A stretch of DNA of 64,000 nt from Eutypella sp. D-1. Lineage: Eukaryota > Ascomycota > Sordariomycetes > Xylariales > Diatrypaceae. The position numbers and the translations under genes were made by a program. The notes below the pieces were generated by a model. It saw nothing but the letters and a program-made list of their open reading frames with translations, was not told where the DNA came from and made no database searches. Shown piece after piece: positions 1 to 12,100 of this stretch (positions are counted from its first letter, which is position 1; each line of letters begins with the position of its first letter). The stretch lies in assembly GCA_023313575.1 (NCBI GenBank), contig JAJTTP010000001.1, positions 2,790,001 to 2,854,000 on the forward strand, read 5' to 3'.

Positions 1-1366
1 TCCCGATAAGCCTTGATCGCAAAGAGACCACTGTTGGCAGGAGAAAATGACGTGTTAGCAATTTAAGACCATGTCGGTTGGGAAAGGGGGTGGGGTAAGA
101 CTCACGCTTCCGTGACCACGTTCCGCAAATCTGCGCCGTTCAGGCCATCGCTCATCTTGACCACGCTCTCGAAGTCGATGTCGCCCTCCGTAACGACGCT
201 GGAGGCGTGGATCTTAAGAATCTCGAGGCGGCCGACCTCGTTGGGTAGAGGGATCTCGATCTTGCGGTCGAGGCGGCCGGCGCGCAGCAGGGCTGGGTCG
301 AGGGTGTCGGGGCGGTTCGTTGCCATGATGATCTTGGTTTTACCGAGGTAGTCGAAACCGTCCAGCTGGTTGAGGAGCTCCATGAGCGTCCGCTGGATCT
401 CGCGGTCCGCACTGGTTCCCTCGGAGAAGCGACGACCGCCTATCGCATCAATCTCGTCCATGAAGATGATGCAAGGCTCGTGTTCCTTGGCGTAGCCGAA
501 CATTTCCCGTATAAGACGGGCAGATTCACCAATGTACTTGTCGACGATGGCAGACGAGACAACTATGAAGTGGGAAGGGGGGGGGGGGGAGGGGGCGGGT
601 TAGCCAACTCTATATATGTATGCGGCGGCTGGGTGCTCGTTCTGCCGTCACGGGTGGCTCACCTTTTAAGAAGTTCGTTTCTAAGCTGCTGGCGACGGCC
701 CGCGCAAGGAGCGTCTTGCCCGTTCCGGGCGGACCGTACAGCAACACACCCTTGGGCGGCTTAATGCCCACTCTCAGAAACAGTTCCGGGTTCTTCAGCG
801 GCAGTTCGATGACTTCCCGTAGCTCGCGAATCTGGTCGTTTAGGCCACCAATGCCGGCGAAGCTGACCTGGCCGGGGTCCTCCAGCGACATGTTGTAGAC
901 GAGGGGGTCGACTTCCCGGGGAAGCATTCGCATGATGGTAAGAGTCGTCATATCTAGCGCTACACGTGTTCCCTGTTTCATTTTCGCCTTGTCGACCTTA
1001 GATCTGCAACCGACGACATATCGGGGTCCGGACGACGCCTTGACGATAACTATAGCAGTAGAATTAGAAATGACGTCTGATCAGCATGCCTTAAGGTGCT
1101 TAGGTGTATATATATGTTTGCCACAGCGGCGGAGATCGGGGTGGGAAGTCCTTACACCTCTCATCGTCTAACTGCTTGAGCACCTCGCCAATGATCTGGC
1201 CGACACTCTGTAAGGCTTTGATATTCTCCTCGGTCTGATCATACTCCTTCTGTAGACCCTTGATATCCAGACGTAAGGCCTTCAGCTTAGCTTCCCATTC
1301 CCTTGACTCAATAAGTTTAGCACGGAGAGCTTGCAAGGCATGCTCGCGTTCTTGGTCGGATGCCAT
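1..1366 (-). CDS. RPT4: 26S proteasome regulatory ATPase subunit Rpt4 (partial, 3' end outside window)
   Basis: One of the six AAA+ ATPases of the 19S base, which unfolds ubiquitylated proteins and feeds them into the 20S core. Read on the minus strand the exons are 1366-1156, 1049-663, 562-106 and 30-1, and the gene continues beyond position 1. Joins are supported by frame and by GTAAGG, GTGAGC and GTGAGT donors. The order is an N-terminal coiled coil with the conserved [16 protein letters not shown] segment (about residues 50-65), the OB-fold region, Walker A GPPGTGKT (about 176-183), Walker [10 protein letters not shown], and [14 protein letters not shown] Arg fingers written here as [10 protein letters not shown]. 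The identification as Rpt4 rather than another Rpt rests on [27 protein letters not shown] and NVVTEAGLFAIKA, which match PSMC6/Rpt4. Known: essential and present in all eukaryotes. The intron at 563-662 contains a long G run. The missing part is the C-terminal AAA helical lid. Confidence 0.96.
577..589. repeat. G13 homopolymer inside Rpt4 intron 2
   Basis: Thirteen consecutive G, followed by A and a further G5CG3 stretch, lie within the intron between Rpt4 exons 2 and 3 (C-rich in the transcript). It sits just upstream of the 3' splice site and could act as the pyrimidine tract. Run lengths like this are prone to sequencing and polymerase slippage. Confidence 0.9.
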
Positions 1367-2881
1367 GGCGTCTGAGAGGCGACGTCAGAGCCGAGCCTGT
1401 CTAAGTAAGGGAAGGGAGAGGAGGAAAGCCTATGGATGACGTGGGGCCAGGATTGTATGGAAACAGAAAATGCAAGAGATTTAGTCGGTGTTTGTTGGTC
1501 TTTGTGGTCTCTGTGAAGATATTGTAATGGAGGTTGTTGCTGTTGCTGTTGCTGTTGCTGTTGTTGTTGTGGTTACTGTTGAAGTGTAGAAGAAAGTTAT
1601 TGGTGAAGGTATTGCCCAGGTGTTGTCGGGTTGTACTATGTAATTACTGAGGTCACCCTACGGGCTTCTTAGCTTGAGATGGCAACCACCTAGGCTGGTC
1701 TTGCGCGCACTTCAATGGTGGGTGAGCAGGCTGAGAAGAGCTGATGAAGCTCCCGTTTGCCTACTAGGTACCTACCTAGGATATGTAGGTACATACTTTT
1801 AAGTACATAATAGTACGGCATGGGGGTAGACCTTGCGTCAATATGCGCCAAACCGACCTAGTGTTTACTTCAGTAACTCATACTTAGGGTACTACTTAGG
1901 TAATAAAATGATCCACTCCTGATAGGTCTTGTCCAGACTTGGCTAACGGTATGCTTACATAAGTACTCAAGCACTAGTGCTAAGACGTACCCGACATATA
2001 TGTATGTAACTTATAAGGACCTCACTCCTCCCAGGCTCGAATTCCTAGAAGTATGTCCTAGATATCATTCACAAAGGGGCAGCTCTCTCGAACTCCTTAT
2101 TTTGAATGAATACTCCATACTTCCTGAGTAGGAGGAGTTTGGTATTGTTTGATACCTACCTAGGTATGTATGTAGCAAAGTTGAATTACCTGCCTACCTA
2201 GGCACCCAGCCGTAGAGATACCCTCCCTCCCTCCATTGTATGCCTATGATCCCATCCTTCCATACCTATTCAACCATGACCCAACTAAACACCACCAACA
2301 ACCAGTTCCCCCCTTTCCGAGCTCTACCACTAAGTACAAACTATCAACTTCAATGAATAGGACAGTCCAGCTCCATGCAGCCAGGCAGGTCGACTGGTAA
2401 GTAATTACAAAGGAGGTAGGTAAGCTCTAGCCGGAAAGGTAGGAGTTATATGTTCTCATTATGCTCTGGGGGGTATATGTGTGAATGTGATGTGATGATG
2501 GTGTGTACAAAATCGTGGAAAATTGTATATGCTATGCCTGTCATATGCTCCGCACCTCACCCACCCCCCTTTTTGTTTCCCAGGTACGGGTGACTTCTGA
2601 AAAAGAAGAAAAAAAAGAAAAGAAAAACGAAGTTCCGCATGGAATATATGTGGTTGTGGAGAAAGAAACAAGAGAGAAAAGAAAACAAAATATGCAATCC
2701 CTGCTAAAATGTCGCTTTGATGTAGTATGTCTGACTCGTTGCAACCAGAGGTGAGTGATTTCGTTCGTTCCCCGGGTGGGCTAGCCGGACGTTGGAATAA
2801 AGAGAAAAAAAGGGACTTGACAGAAAAATAGTAGAAGATAAAAACGATGGTCCCAAACTCCGCCGCATCCCATTTGGTGGT
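1367..2881. other. Intergenic region between Rpt4 and the 538-aa gene
   Basis: No supported gene. It holds a GTTGCT hexanucleotide microsatellite near 1533, several TAGGTACCTACCTAGG-like words (1763-1780, 2153-2166, 2190-2201) and a purine-rich tract at 2597-2690. It contains the Rpt4 5' side (divergent from 1366 rightward) and the 3' side of the next gene. Confidence 0.7.
1533..1573. repeat. GTTGCT/GTT microsatellite
   Basis: Four to five tandem copies of GTTGCT followed by GTT triplets, about 170-200 bp upstream of the Rpt4 start codon. It probably lies in the promoter or 5' UTR. Confidence 0.9.
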
Positions 2882-4498
2882 TCATTCTTGTTCCTTCTCC
2901 TTCTCCTTCCACCCGGCCGTGACCTCCTCGCGGACCTTCCGGCACCACTTCCAGATGGCCTTGTCGAAGTCCTCCCAGACCTCGCGGCTGTTGTTGTAGA
3001 CGATGCCGAGGGCGTCGATCTTGAGCATGACCTCCCACCGGAGCTCCGCCGCCTTGGCCCAGTACCGCAGGTTGTCCGCGCACCGGTACGGCTTCTGCGT
3101 GTCCGTGTGGTACGTGGGGATCGCGCCGAATCGCCTCCGCGACTTCCGCACCGCCGCGTTGTGGAATTTGACCAGCCGCAGCCCGTTCTGCAAGCTCTCC
3201 AGGAACGGTGTCGGCAGCTCCTCCGCTTCCTCGATCGGCGTCCACGCTGGTAGCGGCTCCTCGTCCTTGTTGAGCGACGCTAGGAACGCTAGCTCCCGCT
3301 CGATCTCCTTCCCGGTCCAGTCGCCCTCCTGCCACGTCCAACTCTTCCGCTCTTTGCGCTCGGACTCTTCGATCTCCAGCTCCTTTCGCAGGATCGACCG
3401 TATGCTTTCGATCCAGTCGTCCATGATCTTGTATTCCGCCTCCCGCGGCCCGCCGGAAAAGGCCCGGGTCGCCATCTGCTTCAACACGTCCATGACGGAG
3501 AAGAGCTCGGTGCGGATTTCCTTCTCGGACCTGATTTGGTCCAGGCGTTCCGGGTGCTCGTGTGAGGTGTAATATACCTTGGCGGCGCGGATGGCCAACG
3601 TCATGACATCGAGAAGTTCCATGCCTTGGATCTCGTCGTTGGTCCTGATTCCCTTTGGAGGGGTTGCCTCGAGAGTCTGTCTGACAGGCGGGATGACGGG
3701 GAGGGGAGGAGTCTTCTTTGTGGGGTTTGCGGGGTCTGCTTCACGCAGCACCTTGACCGCGGCATCTAAAGCCTGGGTGAGATCGCTCTTCAGTTCCTCT
3801 ATCGTAGGCGGTTTCGGAACGTGCTTTTCTCGGTGTATATATGTGCTGGTGGTCGGCGGTAAGACGTCCTCATCTGGCTCTTCCCACTCGTCGTAATCGA
3901 AGCCGTCTTGATAATCGATGGGTGACTCGGCTAGTCCCCCTCCCCCGACATTCTGGGGGCCCATGTCCGGGCTGGAAGCCATCGAGGCATACGAAGAGTC
4001 CACATCGGAGCCAGTGGTCTTTTGGCCCAGGTAGGCTGAGGGATCTAGCTGTGCCAAGTCTAACGTGGCTCGCGGGTTTCTCTTCCTCGCCAGCTGACCA
4101 CCCTTGCCATCCAGAAGCCCCGTCCTAGCGAAATAATACTGAAGATGCGAGATGCTCCCCAAACTAAGGACGCTCTCTCTATGCCTTGCGCTTTCAGCGA
4201 AGTCGGTGCCGGTGGGCCTCATGAACCCCCGCCGTCTGGTCCCTCCGATGCTTATAGTTGACTGACGTTTGGGGTTGCCATTTGGTTCGGACTGTTTTGA
4301 CTGATAGCTAGCCGATGATGCTCGGGAGTAGGGTTGACTGCTGACAGAGTCACGAATGGACCCATCCGTGCTGGAGTCATGGGAAAGCCTGGAGCCGGCG
4401 GAGGCGCTCCGAGGTAGTTTGGTGCCGATGGCCGGCACCCTCTCGGGCGAGGGAGGCTCATGTCGCAGTTTGGGAGGATCGTCGCGGGCTGCCATCAT
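2882..4498 (-). CDS. Conserved fungal hypothetical protein, 538 aa
   Basis: An intronless frame from ATG at 4498 to a stop at 2882. I do not recognise a named domain. The first 200 residues are Ser/Pro/Arg-rich and look disordered, with many SRASS/SSY type patches likely to be phosphorylated. Residues 200-240 are acidic (FDYDEWEEPDEDV). From about residue 245 to the end the protein becomes helical and well conserved in appearance, with an amphipathic stretch around ELLDVMTLAIRAAKVYYTS. The C-terminal portion is Trp-rich (NLRYWAKAAELRWEVMLKI, VWEDFDKAIWKWCRKVREE). That tail pattern is what I remember from uncharacterised Pezizomycotina proteins, but no function is known to me. There are two adjacent ATGs at the start and the first is used. 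No signal peptide or membrane segment is visible, so it is probably cytosolic or nuclear. Confidence 0.85.
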   Translation of the reverse strand: MMAARDDPPKLRHEPPSPERVPAIGTKLPRSASAGSRLSHDSSTDGSIRDSVSSQPYSRASSASYQSKQSEPNGNPKRQSTISIGGTRRRGFMRPTGTDFAESARHRESVLSLGSISHLQYYFARTGLLDGKGGQLARKRNPRATLDLAQLDPSAYLGQKTTGSDVDSSYASMASSPDMGPQNVGGGGLAESPIDYQDGFDYDEWEEPDEDVLPPTTSTYIHREKHVPKPPTIEELKSDLTQALDAAVKVLREADPANPTKKTPPLPVIPPVRQTLEATPPKGIRTNDEIQGMELLDVMTLAIRAAKVYYTSHEHPERLDQIRSEKEIRTELFSVMDVLKQMATRAFSGGPREAEYKIMDDWIESIRSILRKELEIEESERKERKSWTWQEGDWTGKEIERELAFLASLNKDEEPLPAWTPIEEAEELPTPFLESLQNGLRLVKFHNAAVRKSRRRFGAIPTYHTDTQKPYRCADNLRYWAKAAELRWEVMLKIDALGIVYNNSREVWEDFDKAIWKWCRKVREEVTAGWKEKEKEQE

Positions 4499-6263
4499 TG
4501 CTTATGATGTTCGTCTTTACGCGAGGTGTGAAGTCGACCGGGGCAAGGCGGGGCCAATAACAGTAGAGGCGGAGACAATAATTATAGTAACTTATACTAC
4601 CTCGGCACTATTGAGAGATAACAGATCGTTATAACGAGAGGGCTTAATGCGACGCGGACTGTAGAGAAAATAGACAGGCAGGCGAGGGTTTAGCGACTCA
4701 GCGGAAGCAAAGGAGGAGAGGATTCGGACAGGTTGATCAAAACGGACTCCTATAAGTTGATAAGGCAACTAAGTAGCAAGCATAAATCACAATATTACTT
4801 GTGAGATGAGCACGTATGGGGAAAAATCGATTTATTTAGGGGGCCCGAGGCCCCGTGGGAGGACAGGGATTCCGCCAGGTGTGGGGACGCGTACCGAGGA
4901 GCGCTGTGAGCGTTCAGGCTTTCTAATTAAAAGATTGGCGTTTTGAACGATTCAACAAGGGGGGGGGGGCAGATGGCGTTATTCCGAGTGCGCAACCTGA
5001 TGATTTATATAGGTCTTATGTTATCGTGTTCGGCTTTTCTCTGTTTCTTTCCCTCCCAAGATTTGGAACTTGATGACCAACAGTTCAGTGTCCGAATTCA
5101 CCAACGGGGATATCTAGTTAGTCATGTACCCGACCTAGTCAGACCCTCATGATAGGTCGTTGGGACAGATGCGGTAGGTGGCTCAGTAAATAAACAGACC
5201 ACGGTAGCCAGTAGAAAGAAGACTTGGAGATGCAGTTAGGTAGGTAGCCACCTAGCTAAGTATCGTAAGAAGAAGGAATTGTTGTTTGTCAACGCCAAGC
5301 AGATTGGTTGTGCAGCTTTGACTTGTTAACTACTACTACGAATACGTAGTAGTCTATGATGGTGGTTCTATTGGGGCCCGTGGTAAGGAGTGGCCCGAGA
5401 AACTTAAGACGTCCAGAGATATTGGATGTCTGGTTGGATGATTGGTTTTCTTTTTTTGTAGAATTGTTTTGCAGTCAAACTTCAAGTCACCCTTTTTTTC
5501 TCGTTGCTCATTGGATTCTCTCAATTCTCACTTTCACTTTCTCTGGGAATTTCAAGACAGGATAGGCGTTAGGGACGCGGGTATAGAAGGTCTATATCTA
5601 TTTATGTGTACGAAGTATTTTTGTCTTGATGCCTTCCAATTAAAGCCGACTGCCCGACTGACCCGGCAACAAGAGATTTGGCTGCATTCCGCACGTACTT
5701 ACTAATGCACTTACCGAATACGGTAATTACCAATTGCTGAGGTCCATGTTAAGGTCCATTACCCACATGCACTTACACCAGATGACTGTATTTGATATTC
5801 TGATATCCTAATCGCGATTACATGCATATTATAATTAATATCATGATGCCACCCGCATGGTCTTTGATGATTTAGTGATCATGGCTCCTGACAAAAGAGG
5901 TAGCTACCAACATATGGGCATGTAACATGTAAGAAGCTATGAATATTCATATGATGCGAAATGAGATAATATCGAAAGACATAGAATCCAGCCAATTACC
6001 CAGGTAGTTCGTAGTCTAGAAGTTTTTAGCAGTCAGGTAGCAACCTTCCAAGACGGGGGTTGGAACGACCTTCTAGAAACATTGGGAGCTTGGCATTGCA
6101 GGTGCACTCTTGAATCAAGACAACAAGCAATAGTTACTTATTACACACCTGGGCACTTACCTGGGTAATGGATACCAGGTACATGTAAGTAGGCAGGTAG
6201 GTAGGTAGACGTTCATGAGGTCCGTTCCGGCCGGTCTCCCCCCTGAAGGCTGGAAAGTCAAGG

Positions 6264-6297
6264 TTGCCCTTTTGCCCTTTTGCCCTTTTGCCCTTTT
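6264..6297. repeat. TTGCCCTT octamer tandem repeat
   Basis: Four tandem copies of an 8-bp unit (TTGCCCTT phase) between two ordinary intergenic stretches. Copies are nearly perfect. Confidence 0.9.
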
Positions 6298-8146
6298 ATC
6301 ATTTGCTGCCGTCTCCCGCTGTCGCTACTGCTACGGAATTCCCGCATCCCCATAAATAGGCGGAAACCATCATGGATGGATGCATATAATTTCCGCTTAA
6401 TCACGGTCTACTATGTAGTCATAGAGTGATTACCAATGGGAGGGCAACCGGGCCTGGCGGGCTGGCAAGGCGAGCTATCGTGGAAAGAACCCACCAGCCC
6501 ACAACGGACGACGGCTAGACGGGTGCGGTAATGCAGGTACCGACCGAGTGAAAGAAGATTCCGTCCGAGACGGGGTTCTTCAGAGAGTTTCGGGATTCCA
6601 AAATCTGAGGGCGATGCCACTTATTTGAAAAAATCACTAACTCGCAGCCAGCCCGCTCTTAAGTATGTCCGTAGACCTCTGTAGTAGTCGGGCTGTTAAG
6701 CATTTATGCCCAACCTTGGAAAGGATGCCTAGGAATCATGGATTTTGTACTATGCACCTTAGTTCGGTTGCTCCTTTTTTCTATCGCATGCGTACACATA
6801 ATGGGTAACTACAGGTATAACAGATATAACGGGTGTATCCAGGTAACGATGTAATAATTGCGACAACCTGTCCGACAACCTGAAATATATACATACCTAG
6901 ATATAGGATCGTGCCTACCACGGGTATTTTGTATGATGTTAGGAAGAAGGTTCAACTAATGATATTAGCTGTGCTATTATTGTTAACCAAGTATTCTAGA
7001 AAATCCAGGACTTGTGCATTCTCGATTAAGCTGGATTATCCTGGACATGGCCCGGGGATTACTGAGCTTACCTACAACTTATGTATTTGCATATGAAACC
7101 CACCTGGGCAGTTAGTTACTACCTAGGTACCTTGTAGGTAGATACTTCCAAAGCTGATAACTGGCCTTTGTCCAAGCAGCTGATGCAACTCCTGTATTCC
7201 GTCTTCCTTCATATTATCGAGGCATTTCGTTACGTTTATTGGTTATCCTTTTTTCTTGTGATTAATTCCATTCTATGTTTGAGCTAAACTGGCTTAATCT
7301 CGCTGGACCTGTCCTGCCTTGCCTTGCCTGTCTACATAAATATTTCAGCAAGCTGATTATCCGGCTCATTACTTTTTTTATTCATTCATCCATGTTCCAC
7401 TAATGTACAATCTAATGTACAAATAGCTTACTTGTGTCTTCCTATCTCCAAAACGGGTATTACTACACTGACTACACTGGCTACAATTATCCTATTATTT
7501 CTGGGCAGGTACTTATGTACTTATGTACCTACACCACAGCTCGAGCTTTGGGTAACCTCAACTGCATGTGAAAGCCACCATATCCAGTCGTTCGTTTCTT
7601 TTGTGATATTAAGAAACCTACCTATCGGTTCAGTACAACTCGCTTCTTTCTCCAATACACTGGAAACTCGATACACACTCTCTCATATGAAGTCTGTCTT
7701 TCATTGACGTTTTTGGGTCAAATATCAGCATCCTAAGGACTCTTTTTAGACTCATTTTCTTCCTCTTCCATCCACGGCAAGGAATCCATTGAGCCACCTA
7801 CGAGACTAAAGCAAGAAAGCCCCAGTCACCTCCCGTGGGTTTCACTTGATATATCCAACCAATCCTAAGTATTCAAGGTTGAGAATCACCAGATCACCTG
7901 TCACGGAATCATCCTTCACTGTAAAGAGAAAGGGGAATAAGACGTTGAGACATTGCGCCTCGTCATCATAGTAGTAGTCACCATACTTTGTACTGCTATT
8001 GCTACTATATCACTACCACTGCAACCCAACCACCGATCCTGCGCAAAGTTCTAGACACGAGAGGTTACTTGTAGAAAGAATTTACGTATCGCGAATCGCA
8101 AGTTAGCCATCCAGATACATCGCGCCCCTCCAGTCCCCTTCCCTCC

Positions 8147-8181
8147 GCAGTCGTCCCCCAGTCGTCCCCCAGTCGTGCCCC
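8147..8181. repeat. CAGTCGTCCCCC tandem repeat
   Basis: Three consecutive copies of a 12-bp unit, the last with one change (CAGTCGTGCCCCC). Confidence 0.85.
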
Positions 8182-9155
8182 CGTCCCGCCCTACATAAGT
8201 TTTTGTAGGCCATGCATATGCGGCATATGCAAGCCCCCTGACGGAACCAATAGGAGCTGCATTCACTCTGGCTACCGAGCCCATCAGGCATCTTGGAAAG
8301 TTGGTCCATGACAAAACAGACAAACTACAGGTCGACGCGAGCCACGTCAAAGATCTGAATTCGATAGGTTTCTTCACCGGGGAGGAATAACAGGAAACCG
8401 TACAGCCGTAGTCGAAGAAATCGCCCACAACGAATCAATCAGTAAAGTCGGGCATTGCCTCGATGAATCTGGAACTGTGTAGACCCGTACATATAGTATA
8501 GGATACCAGTATCAGTATTACGTACTTCGCTAAAGTACTTTGGCACGTCGTACTTCACTGGAAACGAGGAATTTCTGGAAAACCGATCCAGGTGCTCACT
8601 CTCTAGTTACAAGTAAATCCGACAGGGCCAGCCAGGTTGTTGCCAGGTTGCCAGGCTGCCAGGCTTCGCGCTCTATCGCCCCTTTGTACTGCTCTTTTTT
8701 CACCCCTACACGGCGGACTACTTTAGCACCTACTTATCCTACTTTACCCTACTCACCTACCAACTAACTAACTACTACAATTGACTGCCTATCTCCACCT
8801 GTCCGGTCCTTCAATCCACCAATCCACCGAATTTGACCTAGCAAGAGGCCCGACAAAGCCCGTCAAGCTAAGACGAGGTTGTACATGATAAACGTGTGGA
8901 TGGGTCCATGATTTACATGCTTGTTCAGTCAAGTCTGTCAAGTTTGTCCCAGCCAGCGAGCAAACCTAGGTAACCTGCTTGCCTGCCTGCCTACAGGCTA
9001 CCGGCCAGCCTGCCTGCCTGCTGCCCACTTACCCTGTTCCGCTGTTTCCCTGCGCCCCTGCTTCCCCTGTTACCCTGTCCCGCTTGTCCCATATATACTG
9101 TACCTGCTCATTTGCCTACAGTACACGGCGAGGACTCCCATACACAAGCGTGTAA

Positions 9156-12100
9156 ATGACAGGTCAATCTGTCATTGCAGTCCCGACTGCAACTGCTTCC
9201 ACGCCTGATCATCAACGCCAACTAAACCGTCAACATTCTTTCACCTCCACGACATCTACTTCACCAGCAGAACCAACCACTAACACAACTACTACCGCGA
9301 CAACTACTATCGCTAGCACATCCTCCTCCCCCCTCGTCATCCCCGGACAGGGATTGCCAGATCATCAACAAAATGACGACCCAGTGCCGACTATCTTGAC
9401 CTTCTCTGAAGTTCCGACTGACCTAGTGCAATTACAACTTGACCCTGCCGGGTCGCAGCAACCTGACGCCACAACTCCTCCAAATCCCAAGCAATTGCCT
9501 GATAAACCCAAATCAAAGATTAGTCAACATCGCAAACCATCACCAGGTCTAGCGGCGCGCCTCAAGGCATTAGGTTTCGGATATAACAAGGAATCCCCCC
9601 CTCGTCCCACCTCCTCCCATGCCGAAAATATTGGCCGCCTACCCGAGGATCAATTGCGACAGCTCGATCAAAAGCACTTGGCTAGTTCCAGCAGTCTTTC
9701 CATCGAGCGACGCGGTCGCCCCTGGAAGGGTGTCGGGGCGCCCCTATCACTATTGCGCTCCAGATCGTCGAAGCGTGACCTATCTCAACCCGACAGCAGC
9801 GACGACGGGAGGACATCATCCCTCCTAAGCGAACCCGAACTCCTTCCCGAAATAAGACAAACCCCGCCTCTCGAGATGGACACCAACAAGTACCGTCTAC
9901 CGGACCACACAAACGGGAACGGCACTAAGGTACAGTTAGACATACGGAAAGAACATCTCGAGCGAGACGTACGCGCTTCGGAGCCGGCTTTCCCTGGCAT
10001 TCCTCCCCCACCTCCCCCGAAGGATCCGCCGTTGCAGAACAGCGCTCCCACGGACTACACCGCCACCGCCGATGTGCCCTCGTATTTCAACCCGCTTGGT
10101 CTGCAGCGATCGGGCTCTATCTACACGATATCGCGCGCATCGTTCGCCAACCAGCTCGCTCAGCTCACCGCTCTACAACTACCGGATGCCGAGCTACTGT
10201 CTAGCAAGGTCTCCGCCATACCCACGGCTCAGGCGGCGGTCAAGGCTTTACTGGGTGCCGCCGAGCAAATACGTAGCTGGATCTCCAAAGCCTCAGAGGT
10301 CATTGGAGGTTTAGAGAGCGAAGATGATGTCGAGTGGGCAGCTGCCGGTGGAAGAGAAGGGTACACCGAAGTCGAAAATGCTATTGCGCGGTTCGAAGAG
10401 CTCATCAACGTCTATGTAGGCGCTATCGAAGAATTGCAAAGCCGCGACGACATCGCCAAAGTGTCAAGCGAAGACTTGACAAAGGCCGTGATGCAGATGG
10501 AGTCCATCATGAATGACTGGCGGAACATCCGCACCACTCTGAATAATGCCAAAGGCCAGGTCGAAACAGCAATGGAATGGGAGGAGCTGTGGAACATGGT
10601 TCTCGGGGATATACAGAACGAATTGGACGACCTGGGCCGGTTGGTCTTCGAAATGGAGGAGCGCCGACATAAATCAATAATAGCGGTGGAGAAGGGAGAG
10701 GCAGTAGACATAGGCGACCTGGAAACGATCGTCGAAGAGACGCCTCCGGCACTGACGCGCACCAACCGGTTCAGCCTCCCCGCGTACCCGGTTACTCCAA
10801 CCTCACCGGTGCCCCAACTGACCCAGGACGACTCCAGTCTGCTTGCTTTATTTGCCAGGATGCAACCTCTGAGAGCGTCGCTAGACTTTTTGCCAATGAG
10901 GCTCTCCGTCTTCCAGGCAAGAGCCGAACAGGCCTTCCCGACTGCCTGTGACGAGCTCGAGATGAGACGGACAGCACTCGAAGGAAGTTATAAGAAGCTA
11001 GAGAAGGATGCCGAGTCATTAAGAAAGGAACTAGGGGAGGACAAGTGGGTCCTCGTCTTCCGCGGCGCTGGTCGGCAAGCTCAAAAGATGATCGAGTCCG
11101 TAGACCGCAGCATGGGAAAGCTACACGAGGGCGTCGACCAAAGATTGCAACTCACGAACCCACCCGCCATGACCAAGAAGATCGAAAGTTACGAAGCGAA
11201 GAGAATTCATTATGGGCCGGCTATAGAGCGAGTGCTGTCTATCATTGACAGAGGCGTCAAAGACAGACTGACGGTCAATGGTGAAATTCTGAGATTGCAT
11301 ACCGAGCTACAGTCCAGGTGGAAAGATGTAAAGTCGCGGGTAAAGGAGACAGATGCGACGATAGAGGAGATTCAGGCGGAGCAGAGGAGCCAACAGCTGA
11401 GGGATTCCGTCTCGAGCATGCTCTCAAACGATATGTCCACTGTTGCCAGTGGTAACGAGACCCCCGGTAGCTCGCCGCCCTCATCCGTCGTGATGTCGAG
11501 CCTTGGTCTGGAGCCGATTACGCCGGTCTATAAGAACAAGAGCAGGTCTGCGAGCATGGGAAGCAGCCTACCTCAGCCCCAGTCAGCGAGGAGGAGTAGC
11601 TCCAACCTAGCCCCCCCTTCGCAGACCACACGGCGTCCTCTGTCCTCCCGTCTATCTACACTTTCCAATGCGCCCAACCCATTGACGCCCGCCCGAAGCG
11701 GTTCTGCCACTCCCGTTGCGGCTCAAAACACCCGTCTACCACGGTCTTCTGCTAAGCCTGCTGATAATAGGCCCAAATGGAACTCTTCAGTCAACACCAA
11801 CAACTCCGACGTCGGACATAACTTCAAGCCTCTCACCCTTACCACACCAAGCCCATATGCCAGAACAGCCCTACCTACACGGCCATTGTCTTCACTCGCA
11901 TCAATCTCAATGGACTCCAAATTACCCACTCGCAGCCCATTGAGCAGAGAAGCTTCTTCGTCCCCGGCACCCGATAATACGCCGTCCAAGAGCAGATCAC
12001 GCTTGGGATATCGCAACCCCCCACCACATTCTCCAGGCCCCTACTCCCAGCAAGCAACCACAAGATCACGCCTAACGTCGCAACCGTCATCGACCACTCT

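Larger units (their letters stand above)
4499..9155. other. Long gene-free interval upstream of the KAR9-like gene
   Basis: 4.7 kb without a supported gene on either strand. Frames are short and broken and none shows a recognisable domain. It contains a G-run near 4961, an octanucleotide repeat at 6264-6297, a CAGTCGTCCCCC repeat at 8147-8181, TACCTAGGTACC words (for example 7120-7131) and a GCCTGCCTGCC-rich patch near 8978-9020. The right end must hold the KAR9-like promoter and 5' UTR. Confidence 0.6.
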